A DNA stretch of 24,875 bases, taken from Spirochaetota bacterium. GTDB taxonomy: Bacteria > Spirochaetota > JAGLSM01 > JAKPMW01. The notes below the pieces were generated by a model, which was given only the letters and a program-made list of their open reading frames with translations, searched no databases and was not told the DNA's origin. Of the stretch, positions 1-7,705 are shown in pieces (within the stretch, counting starts at the first letter, position 1; every line of letters starts with the position of its first letter). The stretch lies in assembly GCA_029548715.1 (NCBI GenBank), contig JAKPMW010000321.1, positions 1-24,875 of the forward strand, written 5' to 3'. The position numbers and the translations under genes were made by a program.

Positions 1-1
1 G

Positions 2-127
2 ACCGCCGTTAGCGCCGACGGAATGGCCACCCTCTGGGCTATCCACCCGGGCACACAGCAGAGCACCGAAGCCAGGTCAAGCAACACACATGCGCCGGCG
101 CGCCCTGGCATGCAAGGCCTCCGCTAA
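2..127 (+). CDS. Possible C-terminal fragment of an upstream gene (WD40-like end)
   Basis: Reading frame 2 is open from the left edge to a TAA at 125-127, giving 41 residues. The first part contains AVSADGMATLW, which resembles the S-x-D-G-x-x-x-x-W strand-loop pattern of WD40-type beta-propeller repeats. After about residue 20 the fragment looks unordered. If real, it is the tail of a propeller protein whose body lies outside the window, convergent with the MBL-fold gene at 285-1133. The fragment is too short to distinguish a real end from chance, so this is a weak call. The sequence from 128 to 284 holds only a 7-bp hairpin (198-204 with 218-224) that lacks a U-tract. Confidence 0.3.
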   Translation, partial: TAVSADGMATLWAIHPGTQQSTEARSSNTHAPARPGMQGLR

Positions 128-284
128 CCTTCCAGAAAGTCCGCCATAGATTCTCCCGCCTGTTTCCGCTGCGGGATGCGGCCACCGCACACGCAGAGAC
201 CGCCCCCGACAACGGCAGGCGGTCCGCAAGTTTCACCGACACCCCTCGCCAATCACGCATTCTCTGCGGGGTGTGCGCTGTTCA

Positions 285-1133
285 TCAAAACATGTAATGT
301 GTCATCTGCTGTGTCAGTCCGGCAAAACCGAGCTCAGCCACGCGGGGCTCAAACTGCTCCCAGTTGTCACCATAGTGAACCAGATACATCCTGGCCCGAA
401 TATCGTCCGGCAATCCGGCCAGCTCTTCAAGCGAGGCATGCACACCTCCGGTAAAAAACTGGCAGTCATGAAAGATCACTTCAATGGGAAACTGTTTGCA
501 GTACGAAAGCACCAGCTCAGGATCATAGCGCGTATCACTGGTAAACAATATTCTGTCATCAATGATAACGCCGCAACTCCAGAAGGAACTCTCCCATGTC
601 CCGGAGGAATCCGGGATATGCTTGGTGCGCATCATCTTCAGTCCGATACTGCCCACCTCGGTATCATAGGTCAGCCGTGGAATGTCGGCCATGTGCCGTG
701 GCCGCCTGACCTCAAAAAAATCAGAAAACTTGAGGATATCACCCGCCTGTTCCTCATTATGAGCACACCCCCCGCGCAGCGACATGTCCCAGAGAATGTG
801 CTGATAGGCCTCGGCGATGATCATGACCGGCTTTTTCTTGGCCATGTAGCGTCCAAGGAGGGCTACTTCCTCAAGCCCGCCAATATGATCGGAATGCGAA
901 TGTGTGATAAAAAAATTCTGTATGGCTGTGACCGGGAGCCCAACATCATAGAGCGCCTGGGGGCACTTGGTGCCACAGTCAACCAGAACATGGTCCTGCC
1001 CCTTGACGATGAGAAGATTTGTCTGGTAATGCCTTTTGGCAAAGGCACTCCCCACCCCAAGAAAAAAGAGTTCGAGCCGTCCGTCATTGGTCAGGGAGAG
1101 CTGGGTCCCTGCGGAGAAGGGTCGTGTTTCCAT
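285..1133 (-). CDS. MBL-fold metallo-hydrolase (RNase Z-like superfamily)
   Basis: The 282-residue protein belongs to the metallo-beta-lactamase superfamily, probably a cytoplasmic binuclear zinc hydrolase. The signature T-H-S-H-S-D-H-I-G-G gives ligands His78, His80, Asp82 and His83. Further ligand candidates are His172 (KHIPDSSG), Asp200 (FTSDTRYD), His222 (FHDCQ) and His253 (LVHYGD). An opening FFLGVGSAF strand and a VDCGTKCPQAL segment match RNase Z or cyclic-phosphodiesterase-like members. The specific substrate cannot be read from sequence. The ATG at 1133 is preceded by GAGGA about six bases upstream, which supports this start. It is the last gene of a minus-strand group after the rRNA methyltransferase and folE; the 131-bp gap to folE could contain its own promoter. 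It has no signal peptide. Confidence 0.85.
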   Translation of the reverse strand: METRPFSAGTQLSLTNDGRLELFFLGVGSAFAKRHYQTNLLIVKGQDHVLVDCGTKCPQALYDVGLPVTAIQNFFITHSHSDHIGGLEEVALLGRYMAKKKPVMIIAEAYQHILWDMSLRGGCAHNEEQAGDILKFSDFFEVRRPRHMADIPRLTYDTEVGSIGLKMMRTKHIPDSSGTWESSFWSCGVIIDDRILFTSDTRYDPELVLSYCKQFPIEVIFHDCQFFTGGVHASLEELAGLPDDIRARMYLVHYGDNWEQFEPRVAELGFAGLTQQMTHYMF

Positions 1134-1264
1134 CGTGCATCCTCATCGGTTTCTTGAATGACAGCACCAGTATGGCATAGCCCCAGTCAAACCACAAGAA
1201 CGCATCAGGTCTGTCCTTGAATCCCCAAAAGACAGCGGGACCCTTCACCAGTATCGGCAGGATC

Positions 1265-1885
1265 CTATCTCGAAACAAGAGACATGAATTCGGCCCGCGT
1301 CTCGGGACGATGCCGAAACACCCCCAGCATGGCAGAAGTCCGCATCTCGCTGTTTTGCTTTTCAACCCCTCGCATCATCATGCAGAGGTGCCGCGCCTCA
1401 ATGATCACAGCCACCCCCCGGGGTTCGATCGCATCCATCACAGCCGACGCAATCTCGTGCGACAACCGCTCCTGAATCTGCAGCCGGCGTGCATACATGT
1501 CGGCAATCCTGGCCAGTTTTGAGACACCCAGCACCTGTCCGTTCGGGATGTATCCAATGTGACACTTTCCAAAAAACGGGAGCAAATGATGTTCGCACAT
1601 CGAATAGATCTCGATATCCCTTACAATCACCATCTCGTCACCCGGGGCTTCAAAGACAGCCCCGTTGATCACCTCGTCAAGCTTTTGTCCATAGCCCGAC
1701 ATCATGTATTCCCAGGCCTTTTCCACGCGCTCGGGGGTCTTTGCAAGACCCTCCCGCGCCGGATCCTCGCCGATATGTTTGAGAATCTCGCGTACCGCTT
1801 CTTTCATATCCCCGCCTTGCTGCTTGCTTCGTACCGTAAAAATATAGTTCTTCTTCATGTTTTTTGTCCGGGTCAGGGCGTCCAC
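1265..1885 (-). CDS. folE: GTP cyclohydrolase I (FolE)
   Basis: FolE converts GTP to 7,8-dihydroneopterin triphosphate, the first step of tetrahydrofolate synthesis. The family core is intact: E-D-P-x-R-E-G-L-x-x-T-P-x-R, then SMCEHHLLPF and RHLCMMMRG. The zinc ligands are Cys97, His100 and Cys168, and the Cys-Cys spacing of 71 equals that of the E. coli enzyme (Cys110, Cys181). The start is uncertain. A GTG at 1885 has a strong GGGGAG five bases upstream and gives 206 residues. An ATG at 1807, just before the conserved domain (MKEAVREILKH), gives 180 residues, with a weaker GGCGGGG before it. The first 26 residues of the long form are not conserved-looking. It lies 74 bp after the rRNA methyltransferase gene on the same strand. 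Confidence 0.95.
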   Translation of the reverse strand: MDALTRTKNMKKNYIFTVRSKQQGGDMKEAVREILKHIGEDPAREGLAKTPERVEKAWEYMMSGYGQKLDEVINGAVFEAPGDEMVIVRDIEIYSMCEHHLLPFFGKCHIGYIPNGQVLGVSKLARIADMYARRLQIQERLSHEIASAVMDAIEPRGVAVIIEARHLCMMMRGVEKQNSEMRTSAMLGVFRHRPETRAEFMSLVSR

Positions 1886-1959
1886 TGTCTCTCCCCTGCT
1901 CCCTGCTCCTTCGGCGGGAGCACACGCCTGACCGCATCCCCCCCGAAACCCAAAAAGAG

Positions 1960-3234
1960 TCAGTCCCGGCGGCTGAAAACAGCGAGAGACTCGATATGAT
2001 TCGTCCAGGGAAACATATCGTATGTCCTGACAGGCTCCAGTCGATACCTGCCGCTGGCGATCAGTCGGCCGGCATCCCGCGCCATCGTTGCCGGGTCACA
2101 CGAAATCATGACAATCCGCTGTGGTGCATGTCTGCAGAGCGCCTCAGAGACCTCGCTGGCCAGACCTGCGCGGGGCGGATCAACCAGCAGGAGGGCATCC
2201 GGATGCTGCCCAAGCAGCGCAGGAAGAACCAGTGCCGCATCCCCCTCGCATGCCTCAAACGCAAGCCCGGCACACGCTGCGTTGAATGCAGCCGCCCGTA
2301 CCGCAAACGGGTCGATCTCCACCGAGATCACGCGCCAGCCCTCCCGGGCAAAGAGAAGGCCAGGAGCACCGACGCCACCATAGAGATCGATGACTGTTCC
2401 CCGTGAATCACCGGCAAACCCAGCAAGCACATCAGCGAAGAGGCGCTCAGCCATCCAGGCGTTCGTCTGAAAAAACGAGCGCCCCTTGGCAGAAAACGCC
2501 ATACCACAGACGTGATACTCTATATCCGGCCTGTATTCCTCTCCGAAAAAACCGGTCTCCCATTCATCAAGATCACAGACTATTGTCGCAGCACCCGCAG
2601 AGGACAAAAATTCAAAAGCGTCATCCGAAACCCAGACCTCTCTGTCCCCGGAAAACCCGATAAACCCGTACAGGCCCTGCCGGACCAGGACCTCACACTC
2701 CCGGCGCATCCGGATCGAGCCATTTTTCAGGCACTCCTCGACGGCAAGCGCCAGACTGACAACCCCTGAACTGGCGATCCGACAGGCCCCGATCCGCCCC
2801 CCGCTTTCGTGACTGCGCCGTGCGCGAAAGACGAGATTCTGCCCGTTCCAGACCAGGCGCACCCGGTTGCGATACCCGAAAGGATCGTCCATCCCAACCA
2901 TGGGGAGGACCCTGGCATCCGGAATCTTGCCGATGCGTACCAGTTGTTCCTCAACGATTCGCCTTTTGGCCTCAAGCTGGGCCTGATACTCCATCGTCCG
3001 CAGGGGACACCCGCCACAACGCGATTCTGTGCAGACCGGCTGGCAACGTGCCGGCGAAGACAACACCAGACCGAAAGCCACGGCCTCAAGCAGACTCCGC
3101 TTTTCACGAACGATCCTCGCCCGAACCACTTCCCCGGGGAGGGCCCCTTCCACAAAGCATACCCGGCCATCCAGCCGGCCCACACCCCGGCCATCCTGGG
3201 ACAGGCTTGTGATTTCAATAGTCATGTCTTCCAT
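1960..3234 (-). CDS. rlmD: 23S rRNA (uracil-C5)-methyltransferase, TrmA/RlmD family
   Basis: This SAM-dependent RNA methyltransferase has 424 residues from the chosen start. An N-terminal TRAM domain (about 1-58) binds RNA. Cys64, Cys68, Cys73, Cys76 and Cys151 provide an iron-sulfur cluster region (C-G-G-C core). The SAM motif is VIDLYGGVGAPG (281-292) and motif IV is DPPRAGL (352-358). The catalytic nucleophile is Cys379 in SCDPATMARD, and Glu415 in NHIE is the probable base. It fits the 23S rRNA m5U enzymes; U1939 (RlmD) versus U747 (RlmC/RlmCD) specificity cannot be decided here. The frame opens further upstream, but the ATG at 3234 sits just before the TRAM domain with AGAAG upstream; an ATG at 3225 is an alternative. 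It is divergent from the lipoprotein gene at 3306. Confidence 0.9.
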   Translation of the reverse strand: MEDMTIEITSLSQDGRGVGRLDGRVCFVEGALPGEVVRARIVREKRSLLEAVAFGLVLSSPARCQPVCTESRCGGCPLRTMEYQAQLEAKRRIVEEQLVRIGKIPDARVLPMVGMDDPFGYRNRVRLVWNGQNLVFRARRSHESGGRIGACRIASSGVVSLALAVEECLKNGSIRMRRECEVLVRQGLYGFIGFSGDREVWVSDDAFEFLSSAGAATIVCDLDEWETGFFGEEYRPDIEYHVCGMAFSAKGRSFFQTNAWMAERLFADVLAGFAGDSRGTVIDLYGGVGAPGLLFAREGWRVISVEIDPFAVRAAAFNAACAGLAFEACEGDAALVLPALLGQHPDALLLVDPPRAGLASEVSEALCRHAPQRIVMISCDPATMARDAGRLIASGRYRLEPVRTYDMFPWTNHIESLAVFSRRD

Positions 3235-3305
3235 GGTACTTCTAATGTAGCATTCCCATGACCCGGACACGACCAAACGCGGCAAAACTGTGTATTTTTA
3301 CCGGC

Positions 3306-3695
3306 ATGAGACTGCTGCTGACCCACGCCTGCCTTGCCTTGTGTATCCCGGGACTCCTCCTCTCGGGATGCAGTGGCAGCGGCACAGGCCGCGTCTTCAC
3401 ACCGGCAGGCGCCCGACTCATCTGGCGCCCTTTGGCAACAGACCCAAGGCCCGCCAACGTCTTTGTCTCCGGCTCATTCAACGGCTGGCATATGTCAAAT
3501 CCATCATTCAAATGTTCATGGAATGCGCTTGAGGGCGGGTTCAGCATCACCCTGACCCTGCCCCCCGGGCGGTACGAATACAAATTTGTGGTGGACGGGC
3601 GCTGGGTTCACGATCCCGACGCACGGGAGACCGCCCCCGACCCCCTGGGCGGAAAACTTGGAGTGTTTTATGTCAAACCAGCGACAGCTCCATAA
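3306..3695 (+). CDS. Lipoprotein with AMPK-beta-like glycogen-binding module (CBM48 fold)
   Basis: The 129-residue exported lipoprotein has a signal peptide ending in the lipobox L-S-G-C, with Cys22 as the lipidated residue. Nearly all of the remainder (about 35-125) is one carbohydrate-binding module of the AMPK-beta/CBM48 type: VFVSGSFNGW, LPPGRYEYKFVVDGRW and VHDP. Aligned to AMPK-beta, the glucan-contacting residues Trp, Lys and Trp are present (Trp61, Lys93, Trp100). The fourth, an Asn near the end, is not evident. No catalytic domain is attached, so it would be a binding or sensing subunit on a membrane surface. An upstream in-frame ATG at 3258 exists, but the signal peptide begins cleanly at 3306. 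There is no clear ribosome-binding site; TATTTT at 3293-3298 lies seven bases before the ATG. Its 3' end overlaps the next gene by 26 bp. Confidence 0.8.
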   Translation: MRLLLTHACLALCIPGLLLSGCSGSGTGRVFTPAGARLIWRPLATDPRPANVFVSGSFNGWHMSNPSFKCSWNALEGGFSITLTLPPGRYEYKFVVDGRWVHDPDARETAPDPLGGKLGVFYVKPATAP

Positions 3696-5934
3696 CTTCC
3701 GCCGCCCGCGCAAACGCTGGCTGATTCCCCTGACGGTGCTCTCCCTGATCGCTGTCTATATCCCGCTGCGCCTGATCCTTGAGACAGTCGACCGGAACCT
3801 TGGCAAGCCGATCCTCTTTGAGTACAAGCACAATACCAGCGATACCAACGCCAAGCCTCTCCCCTCGCGGGTATACCTGAGCGGACGGTTTTGCGACTGG
3901 GCAATCGCTGAAGAACATTACCGGATGTCTTTTGACGGAACCAACCGGTACCAGCTTCGCCTCGAACTCGAGCCCGGCCGCCACCCGTACCGGTTTGTCC
4001 TGCATTATCCGCCCATGGCGCCCTGGTGGACCAACAGCATCGAATTCCGCTCCGATCCCGAGGCTGGCAGCAGCGAGACCTTTGATGACGGAAGCCGGCG
4101 TTCGGTTCACCATGTCCGTACCGTACGCGGCCTGCGCGAGATCGTCAATTTTGTCTTCGTTGCCCTGCTTGCGGGACTGCTTCTCTTTGCCCTCCTCAGA
4201 CGGGCCCTGGTAAGCCTGATGTATCTGCGCATCTCACTGCGCTCAAAACTGATCAGCAGCTTCCTGTTTTTCCTTGTCGCCGCCAATATCTTTTTCATCC
4301 GCCTGACCACAGTTCAGCGGGCAGATTTCGCCCGCTCAATGCAGATTGATATCATCAACACCATTCACACCATGCTCCTGAGCGAGGGGGTCAGCTTCAC
4401 CGATATCCAGCGGCGCTGGGACATGCAGTACATTGTCCGCGAGCGGCTTGAACGCTTTTTCCTCCATTCAAGCCTGCGGGAAGACTACAACACCTACGCC
4501 AACAACAAGATCCAGCTTACCCGGGTTTCGGTCCTTGACTCCGAAGGCCGTATCCTCGTCAATGTGACCAGCGAGACCCTGCTGGCCTTTCTTCGAAGCC
4601 GGTTTGCCCAGGGCCGCGAGCTCGAGTCCTATTTTACCGGGCTGACACGGGCGGCCTTTTCGGCGTACAAGGCATCTCCCGAATTCGGACGCGGAACCTT
4701 CTCCTTTCCGATTTTTGACTTTTTCAGCGAAACAATGGCCCAGGCATCGGGCAAGGAAAACATCGAACGCTACCGCGAGGCCACGCTCTATTTTGGAGAT
4801 AACGGGTATATCACCCCGATCATGCAGCACTATCGTCTCTGCGGGTTCTACTTCTTTGAAGTCAACGGGAAGAGCTACTCAACCGTCTTTGAAAATGCCC
4901 TGCTGTACAATCTGGTCCTGCTGGCCGTCATCGCCCTGCTCTACTTCTTTCTCATGCGCCGGACCACGGGGATCATGCTGGCCCCCCTGCTATCACTGAT
5001 CGAGGGTATCCGCATGGTCGACAAGGGTAGGTTTGACTACAACATTGATGTCCGCACGCATGACGAGATCGAGGCGCTGGGCAAGGCCTACAACTTCATG
5101 CGGGAAAAAATTGAACACTATACCCGCCATCTTGAAAGCGAGGTCGACAGCAGGGCCCGCGAGCTCAAGCGTGCAAACGCCATGTACAAGGAAGACCTCT
5201 ACCTCGCACGCCAGCTCCAGCAGCAAATGCTGGCCTCCGAAGGGCCAAAGACTGTTCCCGGAATGGATATCGCTGTCACCTATCATGCCCTGGGCGAAGT
5301 CGGTGGAGATTTCTACAGCTTTTTCGAACCCCGCAAAGGCTGCCTGCGGGTCTTCCTTGCAGATGCCACAGGGCATGGCGTCCCCGCCGCCCTGGTCACA
5401 ATGCTGATAAAAAGCGAATACGAAAAAGTAAAGATGCTTGACGATCCTGTTGATATTCTTCAGATCATCAATGACTCCTTCTTTTCAACCTACGGCTCGC
5501 TGACCGTCTTTTTCACCGGTATCATTATTGACATAGACACTGCCCGGGGAAATATCAAATGGGTCTCTGCCGGGCACCCGGTACAATACCTCGTCCGAAG
5601 GGAAGAGTGTCTCAGACTGGGTGGCCGGGGAAGGATCATCGGCGTATTGAGCGATCCCCATTTTTCTGTCGAGTCCTGTCCCTTTGAGGAGGACGACCGG
5701 TTGATTCTCTATACCGACGGGATACTCGAGCAGATCAATCCCGCTGGCGAGGAGTATGGCGAAGCCCGCCTGACAGCCGTCCTCGAACGGGCAGACTCAG
5801 GCCATGACGCAAAAGCCATCAATGAAGCGATCCTTGCCAGCCTGGCCGACTTCCGCGGAAACGAGGAACAGGTTGATGACGTAACCATCATCTCCATCCG
5901 AAATGCACGGCGCAGCCGAAAGACCGCACGATGA
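3670..5934 (+). CDS. Membrane PP2C/SpoIIE-type phosphatase with periplasmic glycogen-binding-like module and HAMP
   Basis: The 754-residue RsbU-like serine/threonine phosphatase has this order: positively charged N-terminus; TM1 (16-37); a periplasmic module of AMPK/CBM48 type (about 66-131, VYLSGRFCDW then LEPGRHPYRFV); TM2 (157-178); TM3 (190-212); an extracytoplasmic sensor region (213-408); TM4 (410-429); HAMP (430-485); coiled coil; and a PP2C domain (525-745). The metal-binding acidic residues are Asp547 (GGDFYS), Asp565 (DATGHG), Asp683 (YTDGILE) and Asp736/737 (VDDVTI). Family members dephosphorylate anti-sigma-factor antagonists; the substrate here is not encoded nearby. The ATG at 3670 has GGAG seven bases upstream and lies inside the preceding gene. 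The stop overlaps the next start (ATGA). In its module the Trp of the FxxW motif is kept, but the Lys is replaced by Arg. Confidence 0.88.
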   Translation: MSNQRQLHNFRRPRKRWLIPLTVLSLIAVYIPLRLILETVDRNLGKPILFEYKHNTSDTNAKPLPSRVYLSGRFCDWAIAEEHYRMSFDGTNRYQLRLELEPGRHPYRFVLHYPPMAPWWTNSIEFRSDPEAGSSETFDDGSRRSVHHVRTVRGLREIVNFVFVALLAGLLLFALLRRALVSLMYLRISLRSKLISSFLFFLVAANIFFIRLTTVQRADFARSMQIDIINTIHTMLLSEGVSFTDIQRRWDMQYIVRERLERFFLHSSLREDYNTYANNKIQLTRVSVLDSEGRILVNVTSETLLAFLRSRFAQGRELESYFTGLTRAAFSAYKASPEFGRGTFSFPIFDFFSETMAQASGKENIERYREATLYFGDNGYITPIMQHYRLCGFYFFEVNGKSYSTVFENALLYNLVLLAVIALLYFFLMRRTTGIMLAPLLSLIEGIRMVDKGRFDYNIDVRTHDEIEALGKAYNFMREKIEHYTRHLESEVDSRARELKRANAMYKEDLYLARQLQQQMLASEGPKTVPGMDIAVTYHALGEVGGDFYSFFEPRKGCLRVFLADATGHGVPAALVTMLIKSEYEKVKMLDDPVDILQIINDSFFSTYGSLTVFFTGIIIDIDTARGNIKWVSAGHPVQYLVRREECLRLGGRGRIIGVLSDPHFSVESCPFEEDDRLILYTDGILEQINPAGEEYGEARLTAVLERADSGHDAKAINEAILASLADFRGNEEQVDDVTIISIRNARRSRKTAR

Positions 5935-7667
5935 AACACCACGCCCGTCTGGCCACAGCATTGCTCCTGCTCATGGCCGGCACCCTCGGCGGGCAGGACT
6001 GGCCCATGTTTCTCGGAAACCAGCAATTGACCGCCGATAATGACGGGATTGCGCCCCGCACATTTGCAATCCGCTGGAGCTGGACATCACGCAGCCCGCT
6101 CTACCGTGCGGTCCCGGCCCCTGACGGGGTCCTCGTCACAACCGCAGACAGACAGGTGATCCTGGTTTCCTCATCCGGCGAGACGGTCTGGACCCGGGCC
6201 ATGCCCGCCCCGGTAATCCGTCCGCCGATCGTCTGGCGCGGGTACGCCTGGGTCCTCGCCGGGCGCAGCATTTTCTGCCTTGATCTTGATGACGGGCGAA
6301 CCATCTGGTCACGCGAGAACAATGCCGCCACACAACTGGTAACACCTGCAGTATCTGACGGAATCCTCTTTCACGGAGCCAGAAACGGAATCCAGGCACG
6401 CAACGCTACCAATGGCCGGCCGCTCTGGGAAAACACAACTCTCTCGGCCTGGGGCGCCGCCTGTGTCGTTATCGAAGACTCTCTCCTGGTCCAGCATCGC
6501 AACTATCGCACCAGCACTTCTTTTCTCGCCTGCCTTGATACCCGTTCGGGCAGGACGCGCTGGACACAGCCAATCCCCCACGAAGCCAATATCTTCCCTC
6601 CTCTTGTGGTCGGCAGACGCGTTTTTCAGGGGGCAAGCAACACCCTTGCCGTCTTCTCGCTCACGGACGGCAGCCCCATGACCAACCTGCAGTTTTCGGC
6701 ACCACTGGCCAGCCATCCTGCAGGCACCGGACTGCTCCTCGTCCTTCCCCTGACAGACGGGACCATCGTCACACTCTGCAGCACAAACTACGCCGTGCTC
6801 AACAGGTTCAGTCATTTTCGTCGACAGGGAAACGCCCTTGCGGTCAGCGCACAGCAGCTCTACTGCGTAACGGATACCGGAGATATGGTTGAACTCTGCG
6901 TGACCAATGGCCGAGCGACACGCCGCCTGCCCCTCCCGTCAGCCTCATCCCATGTTCAGCCCTTTCTCAGAGACGGACTGCTGTTTGCCTCCAGCCAGCG
7001 AACCCTGGTCTGCATCGGGCCTCCCGTCGAGCGCGAACCCGATGAAACCATCACACATGTACCCGCCCGACGCACGCTTGTATTGCTTGATGCAGCGACT
7101 GGAGAGCCGCTGTCCGGAGCGGCCCGGATCACCTGGCACCAGGGGCACTCCGGAATCCGCGAGGCCGGAATCGAGGCGGACAGTTCAGGCAGCGTCCTCC
7201 TTCCCCAAGTGATTCCTGCGACTGAAACACCCCTGACTATCCAGCGCAGGGGATACGTCTTTACCAGTATCTCATGGCCACCGGACACATCACGTCTCGT
7301 CGTCCGGCTCAGGGCGATTGACACCCGGACGCCTCTTGTCCTCCACGACATCCTCTTCGAACCGGGGAGTGCCGCCCTGCTCCCCGCAGCACTCCCGCCA
7401 CTTCACCGTCTGGCCAGATTCATGCAGTCGAATCCTGAGATCACAATCCTCATTGAAGGACACACCGACACCACAGGCGAGCCAGCGTTCAATCTGGCCC
7501 TCTCCCGCGCACGGGCAGACAGCATCAGGGAATATCTTGTGCGCCAGGGCGTAGGGGGCTGGCGCATGCACACCGCCGGCTTTGGTTCAGGCAGACCTGT
7601 CGCACCCAATACCAGCGAAGACGGGAGACAGAAGAACAGGCGCACCGAAATTCGTATACTTTCATAG
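5931..7667 (+). CDS. Exported beta-propeller (PQQ-like repeats) fused to C-terminal OmpA domain
   Basis: The protein has 578 residues. A signal peptide (about 1-21) is followed by QDWPMFLGN, the usual opening of PQQ-like or BamB-like propeller domains. Repeats of the form 'D-x-x-x-G-x-x-x-W' follow (for example DLDDGRTIW and DTRSGRTRW) to about residue 370. A short beta-sandwich-like stretch (LLDAATGEPLSGA) leads to an OmpA/MotB-type peptidoglycan-binding domain (about 465-578) with ILFEPGSAAL, IEGHTDTTGEPAFNLALSRAR and NRRTEI. The likely location is the periplasm, anchored to peptidoglycan. The start overlaps the phosphatase stop by four bases, so it is translationally coupled. No catalytic residues are identifiable, so a scaffold or ligand-sensing role is inferred only. 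Confidence 0.82.
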   Translation: MKHHARLATALLLLMAGTLGGQDWPMFLGNQQLTADNDGIAPRTFAIRWSWTSRSPLYRAVPAPDGVLVTTADRQVILVSSSGETVWTRAMPAPVIRPPIVWRGYAWVLAGRSIFCLDLDDGRTIWSRENNAATQLVTPAVSDGILFHGARNGIQARNATNGRPLWENTTLSAWGAACVVIEDSLLVQHRNYRTSTSFLACLDTRSGRTRWTQPIPHEANIFPPLVVGRRVFQGASNTLAVFSLTDGSPMTNLQFSAPLASHPAGTGLLLVLPLTDGTIVTLCSTNYAVLNRFSHFRRQGNALAVSAQQLYCVTDTGDMVELCVTNGRATRRLPLPSASSHVQPFLRDGLLFASSQRTLVCIGPPVEREPDETITHVPARRTLVLLDAATGEPLSGAARITWHQGHSGIREAGIEADSSGSVLLPQVIPATETPLTIQRRGYVFTSISWPPDTSRLVVRLRAIDTRTPLVLHDILFEPGSAALLPAALPPLHRLARFMQSNPEITILIEGHTDTTGEPAFNLALSRARADSIREYLVRQGVGGWRMHTAGFGSGRPVAPNTSEDGRQKNRRTEIRILS

Positions 7668-7705
7668 AAACTTCTACCGGCATACACTTCTGTCAGAGGA
7701 TCACC

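Noticed and set aside
198..224. Hairpin GACCGCC/GGCGGTC considered as a terminator
   Set aside because: It has a long 13-base loop and no U-tract on either strand.
39..260. A 73-codon minus-strand frame near the left edge
   Set aside because: Its composition looks random and there is no support for a start. It competes with the more plausible WD40-like tail on the plus strand.
273..1157. A 294-codon plus-strand open frame antisense to the MBL-fold gene
   Set aside because: The minus strand carries the HSHSDH metal motif and a good ribosome-binding site. The plus frame has neither.
3235..3305. Extended -10 TGC-TACATT considered as the promoter of the rRNA methyltransferase gene
   Set aside because: No -35 box is visible, and the start site would lie only about three bases before the ATG while the ribosome-binding site overlaps the -10 box.
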